Counted from the first letter of the stretch, positions 10,475 through 25,452 are shown. The stretch is DNA of 64,000 nt from Perca fluviatilis (GCF_010015445.1 NC_053115.1:5377576-5441575), one strand, 5' to 3'. A program made the numbers and translations. Notes: generated by a model from the letters alone, not told the origin.

Positions 10475-11836
10475 AGGGACACTTCACCGATTTAGCATTG
10501 AGCTTTGTATCAGTAGAAACACGGTAGTATTTTCGAATGACTTCCCTACCTCATGCCCCCCTGAGACGAGAGATCTCTGTATTGTGGGTCCGGAAAAAAG
10601 CCTCAGATGACGCAAAAATTGTCGTTTTCCGTCCATCGGAGGCATTTCTGCCCAGAGGCAATGGACTACAGCCAGTAGCCTAGTAGGAGCTACTTCTGCA
10701 TGTTTTCAACCCGCCTATAGGGGGTTGGACTGTGGTCTTTATCTGAACATTGCCGAAGCTAAACGAGCGTCAGCCATCTTGAAGCTACGCTAAACAAGCT
10801 CTGTCTTTTTTAGCAGAAAACATTTACAACAATTATGTGCATTTAAACTACCGCACATGTGTACCACCGGGATACATCGGTACAGATCGGAGAATATGCA
10901 GGACACTTTATTACAGACGGAATACCCCACACACCGCGAGCTTCGCCTGCTACGGAGACCAGAACCTCAGCCTTCGGTGTCGCCCGATGGCGCAAGCCGG
11001 GGAAAGGGACCTCGACAGCGGTTCGGTGGAAAGCTAACGCTAACGCTAACGCTAGCCGGCCACCTGTTCAATCAATCCTGCTTGCAAGTGTCCGCTCATT
11101 AGACAACAAACTGAACTACATCCAACTTCAACGAAACTCCCAACGCGAGTTCAGAGACTGCTGTGTTTTTGTTGTTGGCTGAACAACAGTGTACCGGACT
11201 ATCCAGCTACCAGGCCTGCTAGCCCTGCTGTGTCGCCGGATAAAACTCGTGAAGTTGGGCTGTGTTAACACGGACTGGTGCAGGAATGGGGTGCTTGTAT
11301 CCAACTAACTTCTAACTGCTGGTGGAGTTTGTGACTGTTAGATGCCGACCAGTCTATGTAGCTACATTCCACGCACATTCACGGCTATGTTTATACTCTG
11401 TGTTTAAAGCCCACCAAGCGCTAATGCTAGTATGTGTTAGCTGAACTTTACGGAGCCTATACTGTGCGTGCACTAAATGTAGCATGTTTCGTATGTCGTT
11501 TTTATATATATTTTATTTTTTATTTTTATGTGTAACACCACTTGAGCTACGGTGAAATGTTGTTTCGTGTATATGGTTGAAATGACAATAAAACATAATA
11601 GACTTGACTCAGTTGACTGCCTCTCTGTAAGCGGTAGGCGTGGCTTGGGATGGCCTGTAGTGAAGCGAAGCAAGTGCATTCTGGGATTTGGTGTCTTTCA
11701 TCCACATGAGCCAAAAACACATTTTCTGGCTTTTCTCGGCCTAGAAGGCACCAATTTCTAAAAGAAAATCCCATTTCTACTACATAAGTGACCCAATTTA
11801 AAGATATATTCATCTTTCCAGCGGTGAAATATCCCT
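10475..11836. mobile_element. TTAA-inserting DNA transposon (piggyBac/Kolobok-type, non-autonomous)
   Basis: Ends AGGGACACTTCACCG and CGGTGAAATATCCCT (inverted, two mismatches in 15) with TTAA on both sides (10471-10474, 11837-11840). Two sister copies of the host repeat keep the uninterrupted TTAA site (53859-53862 and 59761-59764), which demonstrates insertion. The middle holds a LINE fragment. No transposase frame. Confidence 0.82.
10830..11612 (+). pseudogene. Internally deleted LINE inside the TTAA element
   Basis: The frame ending at 11182 includes LLASVRSLDNKLNYIQLQ and REFRDCCVF, which resembles the start of the endonuclease domain of fish L2/Rex-like LINEs (an N/S-VRSLxNK motif followed by R-x-C). 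The frame then stops; the remainder resembles a 3' UTR with ATGACAATAAAACATAATAG and a GACTTGACTC tail at 11573-11610. The reverse transcriptase is absent, so this is a 5'-plus-3' relic or short non-autonomous derivative. GCTAACGCTAACGCTAACGC lies at 11031-11050. Confidence 0.5.
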
Positions 11837-12741
11837 TTAAATCAAACCCTCTCGTGGAATAATGCGATTATACAACAACGGTGACCAACAAAATAAACAT
11901 TTTACTCAAACTGTATTCATATTGTAGGGAAATTCGCTCTAAAAAAAACAGACGATTTCTAGTCCCTTCCTGTTTAGTCAGCCAGTCACATTAGCCTAAC
12001 GTTAGCTTTGTAGAGATCGTGAGATTTCCCAAACTAACTATAATTACCGCAAATATAAACACCAAACTGCTTTGCTAGCTATATCCTGTTATATCTTAGA
12101 TATCTGCTGAAAAAAATATTTTTTCCATGGATAGATTTAGATACTAAACGTCCGCGAACTTCAAACAACAGAGACGATTTCTTGTCCCTGTAAAACCTTA
12201 GTCAGCAGATAGCTTACTTAAGCTAACGTTAGCTTCGTAGAGATTGTGGGATTACCCAGACTGAATAACTACCACACATACACCAAACTGCTTTATTAGC
12301 TCAATCTTGTTGTAACTAAGATATCTGCTGAAATTTCCATCGACAGATATAGCTCCTTTACGGCCGAGAAAATCACATTTAGCAGCTATTTTCAAGATAG
12401 CGCCTCACCGGCACAGCTGATCCAAAACATCTCCAGTGAAAGTTAACTTCAGAGCGTTGTAACAAATAAGTGGTTTAATCCGATAAATCACTTTATATAC
12501 CAGTTGGAGAACTTTTGTGTGTTCCACTGTGGTTCCTGAATTACTTAGCTACATGAATACATGTAAACAGTTTTTTAATTCAACTCCGTAATGTTGACAC
12601 AGAAATGGCGGAGCGATAATTTAAGTGAAAAGGCAGGTGTGCTCAAATGGCTTTAGGGTGGGCTGTCATGCTGATTTGAGCACGTTCTAAATGTCTAGTT
12701 GACCAATCACATTGTCTGGTTGGATCTACTTGTAGTATAAT

Positions 12742-12892
12742 TAAAGTTTGTAATGTTTGAATTGGTAGTTTTCATTAAATTATTAAACACAGGTGCACAG
12801 TTCTGAGACGCTATACATATATAAAAAATAAACAAAAAGATAAATATGGTTTTATTTACAGTGTGATATGCAGTGTGGAGTAATGATATTGC

Positions 12893-12928
<36 letters not shown>

Positions 12929-13410
12929 GCAACACATCTCACATTGCCACATTGTCATTTGATGCAATATTATTAGCAAAATATAGATTTTAGCCACTCT
13001 AAGGCAGCAATTTACCATAATACTAGCTAGTAAGCAAATATTGACTATTATTAATATTATTCTTATAATGTGTGCATCAATTACAGAGAAGCAGTCGCTG
13101 GTAATCTTCAGTCACCATCTAACAATGCTCATTAAATAATCTGTGTGAAAAGTATTGCAAGTATTAATTATTAAGTTGTAATTTCAACACAATTGCAGAT
13201 ATCTTCTAATCGAAGTGTAAATCAAGTCTGTGATATCACATTTGGAGGTAAGAAAATGTAGATAGCACATACATAACACTATAACATAACACATTGTCTC
13301 AGTGTGTAAAATTAGGTAATAATTGGTAATGTGAATCACAGTTGCGATCTGGTCCATACTTAACAGGTCTGACAAAGGCAACTGATCCCTATTAATTTAC
13401 ATGCATACTT
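12742..13410. other. Intergenic, AT-rich
   Basis: Contains a (TA)n run at 12896-12926; otherwise nothing recognised. Confidence 0.6.
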
Positions 13411-13565
13411 TTTTATTTATTTTATTTAACCTTTATTTAACCAGGTAAGCCGATAGAGAACAAATTCTCATTTGCAATGACGATCTGGCCAAGACAAGGC
13501 ATAAAACATGCGAGACAACATAGAGTTACACATTAAATACGCAAAATATAAACATACAAAATACA
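13411..13565. repeat. Interspersed repeat with TTTATTTAACCAGG motif
   Basis: TTAACCTTTATTTAACCAGG followed by a GATCTGGCCAAGACAAGGCA block is a very common teleost retroposon tail. Recognised by motif only; class not determined. Confidence 0.5.
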
Positions 13566-16176
<2,611 letters not shown>

Positions 16177-16236
16177 CATCATGGCAAAAGGACTACATAC
16201 TGTAGTGGGGAACTACCACAGAGGCACTTGATTTTC

Positions 16237-16713
16237 TTTCCGCGGTAACGTCGCAACCAGGTGTGTATTTGAGATCCAAATAAAGGCCAAGGTCGAAAAC
16301 GGGTGTGGTCCGAGCAAGGGCGCCAAACAAAAACTTTAGACCAGCCACTTTACTTTGATGTCATGGCTGCTGTGATCAGTCCCAAGATGGCCTCTGGTTT
16401 TATTTATTTTTTATTTTTTCCATTCTAAAGAAGCATACCACAATGCAACGTGCCATTTATTCTATTACTGTGTGTTGAAAACTGAATATTTGAAAGTGCA
16501 GACTCACCTATCACCCTCAGTGGGTAACACTCCGTGGCACATTCGTAATTATAATTTATGGTAATTTAATCTTCAATACCATATAGGAGTCCTGCTGCTT
16601 TGTGTCTCTTCCTGAACATCTGCTGTACTTTGTGATTATTGGATCCCAACTGGTTACGTTAAAATTTATCGCACACTAGAAGAAAAGAAAAAACACAGCA
16701 TTACCGCGGGAAA
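16237..16713. mobile_element. Candidate TIR element, unclassified
   Basis: TTTCCGCGGTAA at the left and TTACCGCGGGAAA at the right form an inverted pair around 477 bp of non-coding DNA. No clear target duplication, so the limits are approximate. Confidence 0.4.
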
Positions 16714-16782
16714 CTGACGTCAAGCAAGTATTGTTAATGATTTATTGCATCCATCTTCTTTATCTATTTTAGAATAACATGT

Positions 16783-16912
16783 AAGGCAAGGCAATATTAT
16801 TTATACAGCACATCTCAAACACAAAGGCAATGCAAAGGGCTTTACAGTACATAAGGAATAAAAAGCATGAACATACAAAACAGACAAAAAAGAAAAAAGA
16901 GACAAAAGAATA
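16783..16912. repeat. Interspersed retroposon tail repeat (GGCAAGGCAA type)
   Basis: AAGGCAAGGCAATATTATTT then ATACAGCACATCTCAAACAC, AAAGGCAATGCAAAGGGC: a very frequent teleost repeat module. Confidence 0.55.
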
Positions 16913-17683
16913 CATGAGGCGGATAAAAAACATTCCTACGACCCTGCTCATTGATAAGGTGCACACATCCTGTCCTGCGTGCTGTAGTGTACACTGTGGC
17001 TGTTAGTAATGATTCACAACATGCCCTCCCACTCACTGTGAGTAACATTTTAGAGGAAATAGACAAATCAGAGATGCTTTTTATATCTAGACATTTCAAT
17101 TGGGACGTGACCTGTCGGTTATAAGTGACACCAAAGCCTGGCTGTGTAATGTATGTGCTGCCTCAACAAATTGCTTCACAGGGGACGTGGGGAACCTTTT
17201 TCTCTTCTGGCAGATGAAACCCACAGAGACAGTGCCTTCTTGTACTTACTTAAACTTCAAGCTGTTCCTAGCCTTTACTACACCCCAGTAGAAAAGCTCC
17301 ATAAAGATGGTCACACGAACTATACACGGCTGTACAACTTCATAACGATACAGTATAATGACTCTGATTGTATGAAATGCCACCACCATTTGTCATATTA
17401 TTATAGCTTTTGCAGCTTTAATCAGAAAACCACTTGGTAATGTGTCTGCGATGGCTTCCTCGATTGCCTGAAGTCACACTTCTGTGTTATTACATCTTTG
17501 AAAATTTTATTTGCTTGCTGAGGCAACACAGGTTTCTCCCTCTAATTGTCTCTTCAGGGAGCGGAGTCTTCATGTGTGAAGGAAGGAAGGGAGCAAACAA
17601 AGGTTTTTGGCCCTCTTTTATCTGACCACAGAAAAGACATGATGACACAAACAGAAGAAACTCTGTCCAAGATAAAATCTGCT

Positions 17684-17800
17684 GGGCGCCTAGGTAGCTC
17701 AACCGATACAACCGCGCACTCCTTGACGCAGCGGCCGTGGATTTCAACTCCGACCTGTGTCCCTTTGCTGCATGTCATTCCCCAAAAAATGATCTAAAGA
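17684..17800 (+). mobile_element. tRNA-derived SINE with target duplication
   Basis: Begins GGGCGCCTAGGTAGCTCA (A-box region) and contains GCAGCGGCCGTGGATTTCAA-CTCCGACCTG (B-box region), then the CCCTTTGCTGCATGTCATTC body of the common percomorph SINE. Flanked by AAGATAAAATCTGCT (17669-17683) and AAGATAAAAATCTGCT (17801-17816), a target duplication with one inserted A. The 3' part of the consensus is short here. Confidence 0.85.
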
Positions 17801-18490
17801 AAGATAAAAATCTGCTCTACTTTCAAGCACCAGTACAACATCACTGGTATCCGGAAGAACTACGGAGTGCTACTTTAGCTTTGGTAGCTGGGGGCTTCCC
17901 TGTTCTTTTCATTTGTATTGCAAACTAGCTACATTTCCATCAGCGAGAGGATGTTATGGACAAGATTATTTTACGGTGTACATTTGACAATGTTTTAGCT
18001 GACTCTAATTCAGAGAGAGGCCGAGGGAGACTGCAGCTGCAGTGGGGGGTAGCTGAACCTGAGCTGTAGGAGCAAACACGTACTTGTGGCGCCTTTGCTC
18101 AAACTGCCCTCTGATATCAACAGAAACGGAATTATTCTGCTGCCATAAATGTCAGCGTGGGTGTTTTTTGTTGGATACAGTCCCCAGCGGCAGCCTGTGA
18201 CAGCCCGTATGTACTCAGCATGAATGTTTAACCCCTCACTTGGACAGAAGTGTTCTGGAGACCTTCGGGATCCAAAGACAAACAGGAAAAAAACAAACAA
18301 GACCATGGTCTGCCTCCGAAGAAGGAGTGAGCTGCCATGGAGTCGCTATTTGACATCTTACCTGGTGAATTACGGATTTATTTAGACAAAACCAGAGTTG
18401 GTGATTGTCGGAACAGTGGGAAGACAGAGTTTTATTTTTTTTTATTAGTTTTAGTCCCATTTGAAGTGTGTGTGTGTTTTTTTAAGATAA

Positions 18491-19103
18491 CTTTTTGGGC
18501 ATTTTAGGTCTTTATTTTTATAGGACAGATGAAGACATGAAAGGGGAGAGAGAGGGGGTAATGACACGCAGCAAAGGGCCACAGGACGTAGTCGAACCCG
18601 CCGTTTGGACAATGGCTGTCAGCGTCTGAAGCGACGAAAAAAGTTTCCTTCAGCGTGTTTGTATAACGTACCGGGGAGAGCAGCAGCTACACGGGGATTT
18701 AAGACAACGTAACACTAAGAGCGACTACGGTCGCGAGTAGTATGTAAGGCCGAAATTCCGCGTAGGGAGTTTGGTTGGGGGGGTGGATGGGTCAAACACA
18801 GGACTTTCACCCAGGAGACCGGGATTCATGTCCCGCGTGTCACGTTTCCTAAAGTCACTTTCTTCTTTTCCTAAACCCAACCACCCCGTTATTCCCGCGT
18901 GTTGACCAAGCACGTTTACATAAAGTGCGTTATATGACGCTAAAGGAGACTTTTTGCGTCGATAACAATGACAAAGGCACCTGACCAAGCGTCTGTATTT
19001 TACGAGATGGGAGTGAGAACCTGTTGAACCCGCAGCCGCTGCGTCGAGGAGTAAACCTCTATATATGGGCGCCCGCTCTACCAGGTGAGCTACCCAGGCG
19101 CCC
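18491..19103 (-). mobile_element. tRNA-derived SINE, inverted, split by an insertion
   Basis: The 3' part (18491-18600) and 5' part (19026-19103) are one SINE of the same family as 17684-17800, read on the minus strand; the 5' end is GGGCGCCTGGGTAGCTCACC. The flanks share TGAAGTGTGT followed by a T-run (from 18462 and from 19107), the likely SINE target duplication. A 425-bp element lies between the halves. Confidence 0.82.
18601..19025. mobile_element. 425-bp element inserted in the SINE B-box region
   Basis: Flanked by CGAACCCG (18593-18600) and TGAACCCG (19025-19032), a 7-8 bp duplication. Interior is CpG-rich. A segment (CTTGGTCAGGTGCCTTTG and GACGCAAAAAGTCTCCTT on the minus strand) recurs at 29224-29275. 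Clear terminal inverted repeats are not visible, so the class is open. Confidence 0.6.
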
Positions 19104-19669
19104 GAATGAAGTGTGTTTTCTGATGAGCTGTTAATTAATCTTGTCTTGGATCGGTGGAAGAGACAAACTTGAATTCAGAAGGTGTACGGTTTAGGTATAT
19201 ATTATTATTATTATAATATATCCTTCCTTGACATTTTTTGAGTTTATTTTGTTAACTATAAAAAAGCTTAGAGAGCTTAGTGAACTTGTAAAATGCAATG
19301 CATCCTGGTAAATGTAGGCACAGCTGCCACCGCTCCACGAGCAGGACAACTCGCTTTCTCAGTCAATATACCACACACTGGGAAATGTATTTCTTCAATG
19401 GACTACATTGAAGGAGAAACACTGTACTGTACAGTACTGAGTGGACATTCACATTAAAGGTAGCACATTTTGTACTAATATTTTGTAACAATAATTTATT
19501 CTAAGCTGAACTTTGAAGAAAATTGTGCAGCTGTGTGTAAAAAAGGGGCACCAGCGACTTCACTGTCTGAGGGAACTGTTCTACTTCCATGTAGATGAAA
19601 CCATCGTGCTTTTATCAAATCAATTTTATATTTCTCTTTGGTGTCATGGTTTGGAAGTTTCTCTGTAAA
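19104..19669. other. Intergenic, no feature recognised
   Basis: AT-rich sequence with no conserved motif. Confidence 0.5.
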
Positions 19670-20177
19670 GAACACGAACTCACTTTGTCAAAATGTAAAA
19701 TGGTCAAGTGAGCTTATCGGTGCATCCCAGATGTACCCGCCGTCCCTGTACACTAGACATCTACAGCCGATAACCGATTCCATTTTAAATGACAGCTTGC
19801 ATCCTTTGCACAACGAGTTTCAACTTCTTCCTTCTGGAAAGGGATTTTTAGTTCCAAGATATAAAAACAGCTTTGTTCCAGCAGCAGTCACACTGATGAA
19901 CAAGCTATAAGAAAAATTGCACAAATTGCACAGCCTGTATTTGTGTTGGACATTTGTTATATATTTATTCATTTGGTTTATTTTTATGGTGCTCAGTTTT
20001 AAATGTTTTTATTGGTATAGCATCTTGATTAGCACTGGAACACTTTAACTTGTTTGTATTGTTATTCGTTTTTCCATTGCATTTTGTCTGTGAACTGTGT
20101 GTCATGGACGCCCTGCACTTCTTAACTGCACAACAAATGTACCTACGGGTACAAATAAAGTAACCTGAACCTGATTT
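19670..20177 (+). pseudogene. LINE 3' end (L2/Rex1-like ORF2 terminus plus 3' UTR)
   Basis: Encodes LHPLHNEFQLLPSGKGFLVP, RYKNSFVPAAVTLMNKL and a stop at 19908-19910: the conserved C-terminal end of fish LINE ORF2 (HPLHxEFxLLPSG then KNSFVP). The upstream part is degraded or missing. The 3' UTR ends ACAAATAAAGTAACCTGAACC, an AATAAA followed by a short AACCTG tandem tail as in L2 elements. Confidence 0.75.
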
Positions 20178-21788
20178 TCCCTTTAATAAAAATATTGCAT
20201 ACATAAATAATTCACCCTTAGTTTGGCCAGATAGAAGAATAGCTTAGTTTTGAGTATTTGATTATTATTCATATCGAAAAATCTCAATAGACCTAATTCT
20301 AGTACATACTGAGTAAATCTTTACATGAAAAGAATCTGGACACTGTAAATAAATGAAAAAAAAAGTTGAAACACATTTGCTTTTACTGTACATTTGTATT
20401 TACGCCACGGAGTATCAAGTGGGGCACATGCAGTCCCCACCTTTGTAAGAGTGTGCAGTATGTGCTGTTCCAGAGTCAAAGGTGATGAACAATAAATTAT
20501 TTTTCTCAAGAAAAGCTAACCTTGTGACTGTGCCTCTGCTGTCTTGTCTGATTTGCCACCCCCAGACTCAGTGAGGCATCTTTGGGCAGGAGAAAAAGCA
20601 GACAGGGAGAGGGAGATTTTTCTCTAAGTGCTCCTGCTGAAGCACAGCAATAGATCCTCCGACTGATCTTCTCTCCTGTGTCTACAATAAACACAACAGG
20701 TGACTGAGCAATTGTGATCAGGCTCTCAGACAATCTGCCTGAGGAAAAACAATTAGGAACAGCTTGAAAAAGAAATGTATGTAAACTTGAATTGACAGCA
20801 TGTGGTTGCTCTTAATGTATAATACTAGTTATGTTGAATTAAAACAATAGCCTTAACGTGTAAAAATACACAATTACAATGCTAACATGTTGACGTAAAG
20901 CAGAGATGATTACGTTTGTTGAATGTGTTAACATGCTTATATTTGCTAATTAGTACAATACACAAAGTGCTATGAAAAACAGCTGAGGCTCATTTATTTT
21001 GCAAATATGTTGTCATAAAACAAAGTATTGACACATTTTAGCTGACGGTGGCAATATGTGGAAAGTTAAGGGATCAACAAAGTTGCTACAATTCATCATG
21101 AGGTTTAATGTCTGTACCAAATTGTATTAAATGCCATCTAATAGTTATTAAGACATTTCACTTAAAACCACCACTGTCAACCTGATAATGGTGCTAGTGG
21201 AAAAGTCAGGGGGTTCACCAAAGTCAGTTGCCTTCATCCTCTGTGGACCATGAATGTTTGTACCAAATCTCACAGCAATCCATCAAATTCTTGTTGCGAT
21301 ATGTCAGACTGGACCAAAGTCATGGACCAACTGACCAATCAATAATTCCACCTCAAGAGTCACGCCGCTAGCATGGGTAAAATTTAATTTTTCGATCAAA
21401 ATTTAGTCTATAATTGCTCCATGTTAGCTATATTCTTTGCACGCATTTCCCAACCACAAAGAGGAGAATAGCCTAAGGCTAACTCTGGTGCAATGCATCA
21501 AATGGTTACATTTATGTTTTAATTGCACATTGTCCCTTCAATCTTTTAAATGCTCAAATGTTTCAGATTTTTCTTAAATTATCCTGTGGCACACATCTCG
21601 TGGAAGGCAGTCAAATGTGATAACATTAACAATATGTATTGTCCTAAAGCCATTGTCACAACAAATTATAGACTATTATAGTGTTTTGAGACAAAGTGAC
21701 ATCTACTCAAGCTCTATCTTCATCTCTTGAAAGGAGCAATTACTGACCGTGATCAGTCCAAACAGTCATGCTTTTACTGTCTGTAAAA
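20178..21788. other. Intergenic, mostly unique
   Basis: AT-rich. The stretch 21100-21370 (GACCAAAGTCATGGACCAAC, AATCCATCAAATTC) resembles a common fish repeat but I cannot place its ends. Confidence 0.4.
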
Positions 21789-22009
21789 GTAGCCTTGGGA
21801 AGCCTTGGTTGTTTTAGTCATGCAACAAAAAACTCAGATTTGACAGATAGTCTAGCTAGCTGTCTGGATTTACCCTGCAGAGATCTGAGGAGCTAAACTT
21901 CCAACACAAAGAAAGTGGAAGGTAACGGACATCCGGCCGAAAAGAGCGAAATCCAGTGGAATTACCGGCGGCAACGGAACAATCCCAGAAGTGGAACGGA
22001 TATAGACTA
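21789..22009 (-). mobile_element. Family A copy 3, left half, inverted
   Basis: Reverse complement of the left half of the repeat at 4806: GTCTAGCTAGCTGTCTGGAT, GGTAACGGACATCCGGCCGA and terminal GGATATAGACTA. The half containing the CAGAGCACGTTTTTCTCCC module is absent. Confidence 0.7.
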
Positions 22010-22572
22010 GGGGGACACCTAACCCAGTACCCAAGAATGGTTAGTAATCATGAAGGTCATGACAGGTAACTCTGCAGACCTCACTGCAGTGCATTAACAG
22101 TTCTCAAGTGAAATGTGTCCCACGCTGTATATGAAAGGCAACCTATCAATGTAGCCACTGCATGTAGCTGATGGGGAAACAGTTTGTGGCCAATTAGCTT
22201 AAAAACTCTTCCTTCTTCTAAGGCTTGTAATGCATACTGAGGGTGTTGTTAACATGAGTGTTTGTTTTTTACAGCATTGTGAACATTAAAGCAGCACAAA
22301 TCGATATTTTTACATGCACAATAAAGCAAATGAGTATGTGTAATGTGAAAGCGGTCAATCGTTATGACCAGCCCACAGAAAAAAATCACCTGACTCTGCA
22401 GTTCCCCTTAGCTCTAAGGAGTGTGTAGTGAGTTTAGGCTTTATGGCCTGGAACTTTACTGTTTTGGTTCAGTCTCACGGCCCTCATCAACCGTTTTCAG
22501 CAGCAGGCAGCTGTTTTCAGTGAAAAAGCTCCGATAAACCCACTTTACACTACATGCCCAGCACAAAACAAG

Positions 22573-23536
22573 CAGTGTTGGGTGTAACGCGTTACAAAGT
22601 AAGGCGTTACAGTAACGTAACTACTTTTTTCGGGAAAAAGCAAAGTAACGCGTTAATACTGAAAATTTTGGTAACGAAACGTAGTTCCTTTTTCAATTCG
22701 GCGCAACGTTACTTTTCCCAGGGATAGACTTGACAGCGACACTGCCTTCTCAGCTGCGCGCCATAGACAGTCGCTGCGCGATCACAAGCTCCACAAGGTA
22801 CGTGGCAGAGGCTGGTAGTAGTGGAGCAATGCTGCAGCCAACGCTAACTTTTGAGAGCGTTTTTAGCTTTGTGGCTTTTTACTGGACTGCGCTCTGAGCG
22901 GAGAGCTATGTGACACATGCCACTACATCGCTGAGGTCTAGCGGTTAAATCGGCCGTCCTACAAACAGAGCACGCCAGGCAGACACAAAGCTGACAACCA
23001 CACAGATGGATGCGGTGGAGATGGGCTCATACATAGGCTACACGCAGCGGACCGCTGTGGACGTTTGTTGGTCGCACGGACGCGCAAGGACGCGCAAGGA
23101 CATCCAGAAAAGAGGCTGCATGTGTCTATGACAATGCACGGACCATCGTGTCTGCACGACCAGTACTACAAGTAGATATGGACATTACACATTAACACTG
23201 TGTAACGGCGATGACCTGCCGATGTGCATTCAACCCGCACTGGACTCGTTCATAATGAATCAGCCGTCACTCTGTGAGTAGAGAATCTGCAATGTAGCCT
23301 AGTTCAGACACTTCACTGATAAAACATAGATTGGCTTCATGGTCAAAGATAGCTTTTGTATAATTAACTTCAGTCTCTGCCAGAGACACCTGCTGTTAAA
23401 AGTAACGTAAAAGTAACAAGTAAAGTAAAAAGTTACTTTCCATAGGGGGTAACTAAGTAAAGTAAAGGATTACTTTTTTAAGGAGTAACGAGTAACGAGC
23501 AAACACTACTTTTTAAAAGTAAGTTCCCCAACACTG
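22573..23536. mobile_element. hAT-type element with 8-bp target duplication
   Basis: Ends CAGTGTTGGGTGTAACGCGT and CCCCAACACTG; flanks AAAACAAG (22565-22572) and AAAACAAC (23537-23544) match at 7 of 8. Both ends are rich in GTAACG/GTTAC motifs. The central 500 bp is GC-rich and CpG-rich with no transposase frame, so this is a non-autonomous copy. Confidence 0.85.
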
Positions 23537-23544
23537 AAAACAAC

Positions 23545-25358
23545 ATACAGACAAAGTTAGTAGCTACATTGTGTAGCATTTAGCAGCTAAGGGCCAGGTA
23601 TTTGGTGGTGTCCAAAACAGAGGTAAAAGCTGGGTGAATATCGGCCACCAAATTAATGTAATGTTGCTTCTTATCTGCTGGATGTGTAACCCCCCAATTT
23701 CCACGGCTGCAGATCTGCTCTGGAATGGCGGCAGAGTCATTAGGTTTCCATTAAAGTCAGTGTGTGTATTTTCACTGACTGCGGAACGGCCGCGTTCCGA
23801 CTCCGTCCCAGCTCCGGCGATCTGGAGCAGATACGAAGAGCTTCTACTCCGCAGCAATTCAGCACAAGGCAGATTGTGCGGGACAGGAAGTCGATCACAG
23901 AAGCAAAATAAAACATCCGGTTAATTTTCAAAATAAAATACACAGTGCTCACGGTTTTCCCTGCACTACACCTTGAAAACGATGGGCTGAGACAGGCCTG
24001 AAGTCGGAATGGAAACAAACTGTTGTTGGTTTTGTGGTTCTGTTTATAGAAACTGCATCCTGTTATATCATGCGATCATACGTGAATTCGCGAGATCTTG
24101 TGGGTCCTCGTGACTTCAGCTGTCAGTCATGGGCGCAGCCGTTCCGCAACAAATCCGGACCTGGATATATATACCTTATATTTTAGAAGAAAAAAAAGAA
24201 AAAAGCTCTTAAAAGAACTCATGTACATAGACTTAGTACTTACTAAACGGCACTAAATGGAAATTCTTCCCACCCACAAAAATTTTGACCAGGATTGTTT
24301 CATCAACACAAACTATGCCATTAGATCTACAAAAATAAGATGCTACAATTCTTCACACAAATTTTATAGATGGTGATTACACTAACCTTACTACTGGTAG
24401 TAACAGTAGAAGTGATAATGGAGGAGGTAGTAGTAGTAGTAGTAGTAGTAGTATGGTTGTGTGTGCCAATTATACCTCATATCTAAAATGATTGTTGTAA
24501 CCACTAAAGTCTGAATTAAATCAGATCATTTGAACTAGAAATACAATGATATTGTAGAAATAATTCAAAGCGAGAAGAAAGTCATATTGTGCAATAGGTT
24601 AACAAAATGTATCAGTTTTGCTTGGAGGGAATCAACAGTAACAATTTTATGTCTTTGCTTAAATGTCCATCAATTCTATTTTAATGATACTTATTTTGAT
24701 AGTTCTATTTTAGTGATAATATGGGCATGGATATTTTATAACTTATGCATTCCAAACATGTTTTTTTTTTTACATTGGCTGCTCTTCAGATGAACAATAC
24801 AAACGTTCAAATAGTGCTATAGTGTATATATACACATAGGTTACCATGTCAGTCATTGCTAGAGCAAGCAAGGGACAGACTGAAGCTTCTGGTTACACTG
24901 ACGACAACCTGCTTCACAATTCCCTGTCTGATCCCACGCAGACACATGGGCAGTTAAAACAGAGGCGAGGTCTACGCCGAGCCAGAAACCCCTGCATGAC
25001 AGAGGAGGGAACACCGAGGCTCATTAACAGCAGCCGCCTGGACAGATCCCAGTACTCAGTCTGGGGAGTAAGAGCCAACTCGCTCCATTACAGGGAAGAG
25101 AGAGACTTCTAAAGGGCATGACCATCTGGAGCAAACCTCACTCGTTTTTTTCCAAATTGCGTGTGGGTGGGAGGCAGAGCCCAGACTCATCAAGCAGGTT
25201 GATAATCAGGTGCCACAGAATCTCATTCATGTTGCTCTGTATAGGGTCAATTGTGGCCGCTGGTGAAATGTAGCAACTGGAAGAAATTAAATGGGGGGAA
25301 AAAAAAGAAAAAAGCTTTGAGATGATTTTTATGCAGGGTGGGTGTGCTCTGAAAACCC

Positions 25359-25360
<2 letters not shown>
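23545..25360. other. Intergenic; a CpG-rich patch and an AGT microsatellite
   Basis: 23580-24170 is GC-rich with overlapping open frames on both strands and probably belongs to an old repeat (CCGTTCCGCAACAAATCCGG at its right). (AGT)n lies at 24427-24453. 24846-25112 is an open frame of 88 codons without a known motif. Confidence 0.45.

Positions 25361-25449
<89 letters not shown>
25361..25449. repeat. (GT)44 microsatellite
   Basis: 89 bp of uninterrupted GT. Confidence 0.97.

Positions 25450-25452
<3 letters not shown>

Larger units (their letters stand above)
10415..12741 (+). mobile_element. Palindrome-ended repeat, copy 1, interrupted by a TTAA element
   Basis: Outer parts 10415-10470 and 11841-12741 match, inverted, the copy at 52803-53980, for example AAATCAAACCCT, the GAGATCGTGAGATTTCCCAA-like segment and TCTAGTTGACCAATCACATT. 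Contains two diverged tandem units about 222 bp apart (11953 and 12175, each starting CGATTTCT and ending AGATATCTGCTGAAA). Between 10475 and 11836 sits a foreign element. Superfamily unknown. Confidence 0.72.

Noticed and set aside
24846..25112. 88-codon frame with protein-like composition
   Set aside because: No recognisable family and no splice signals; kept only as part of the intergenic description.
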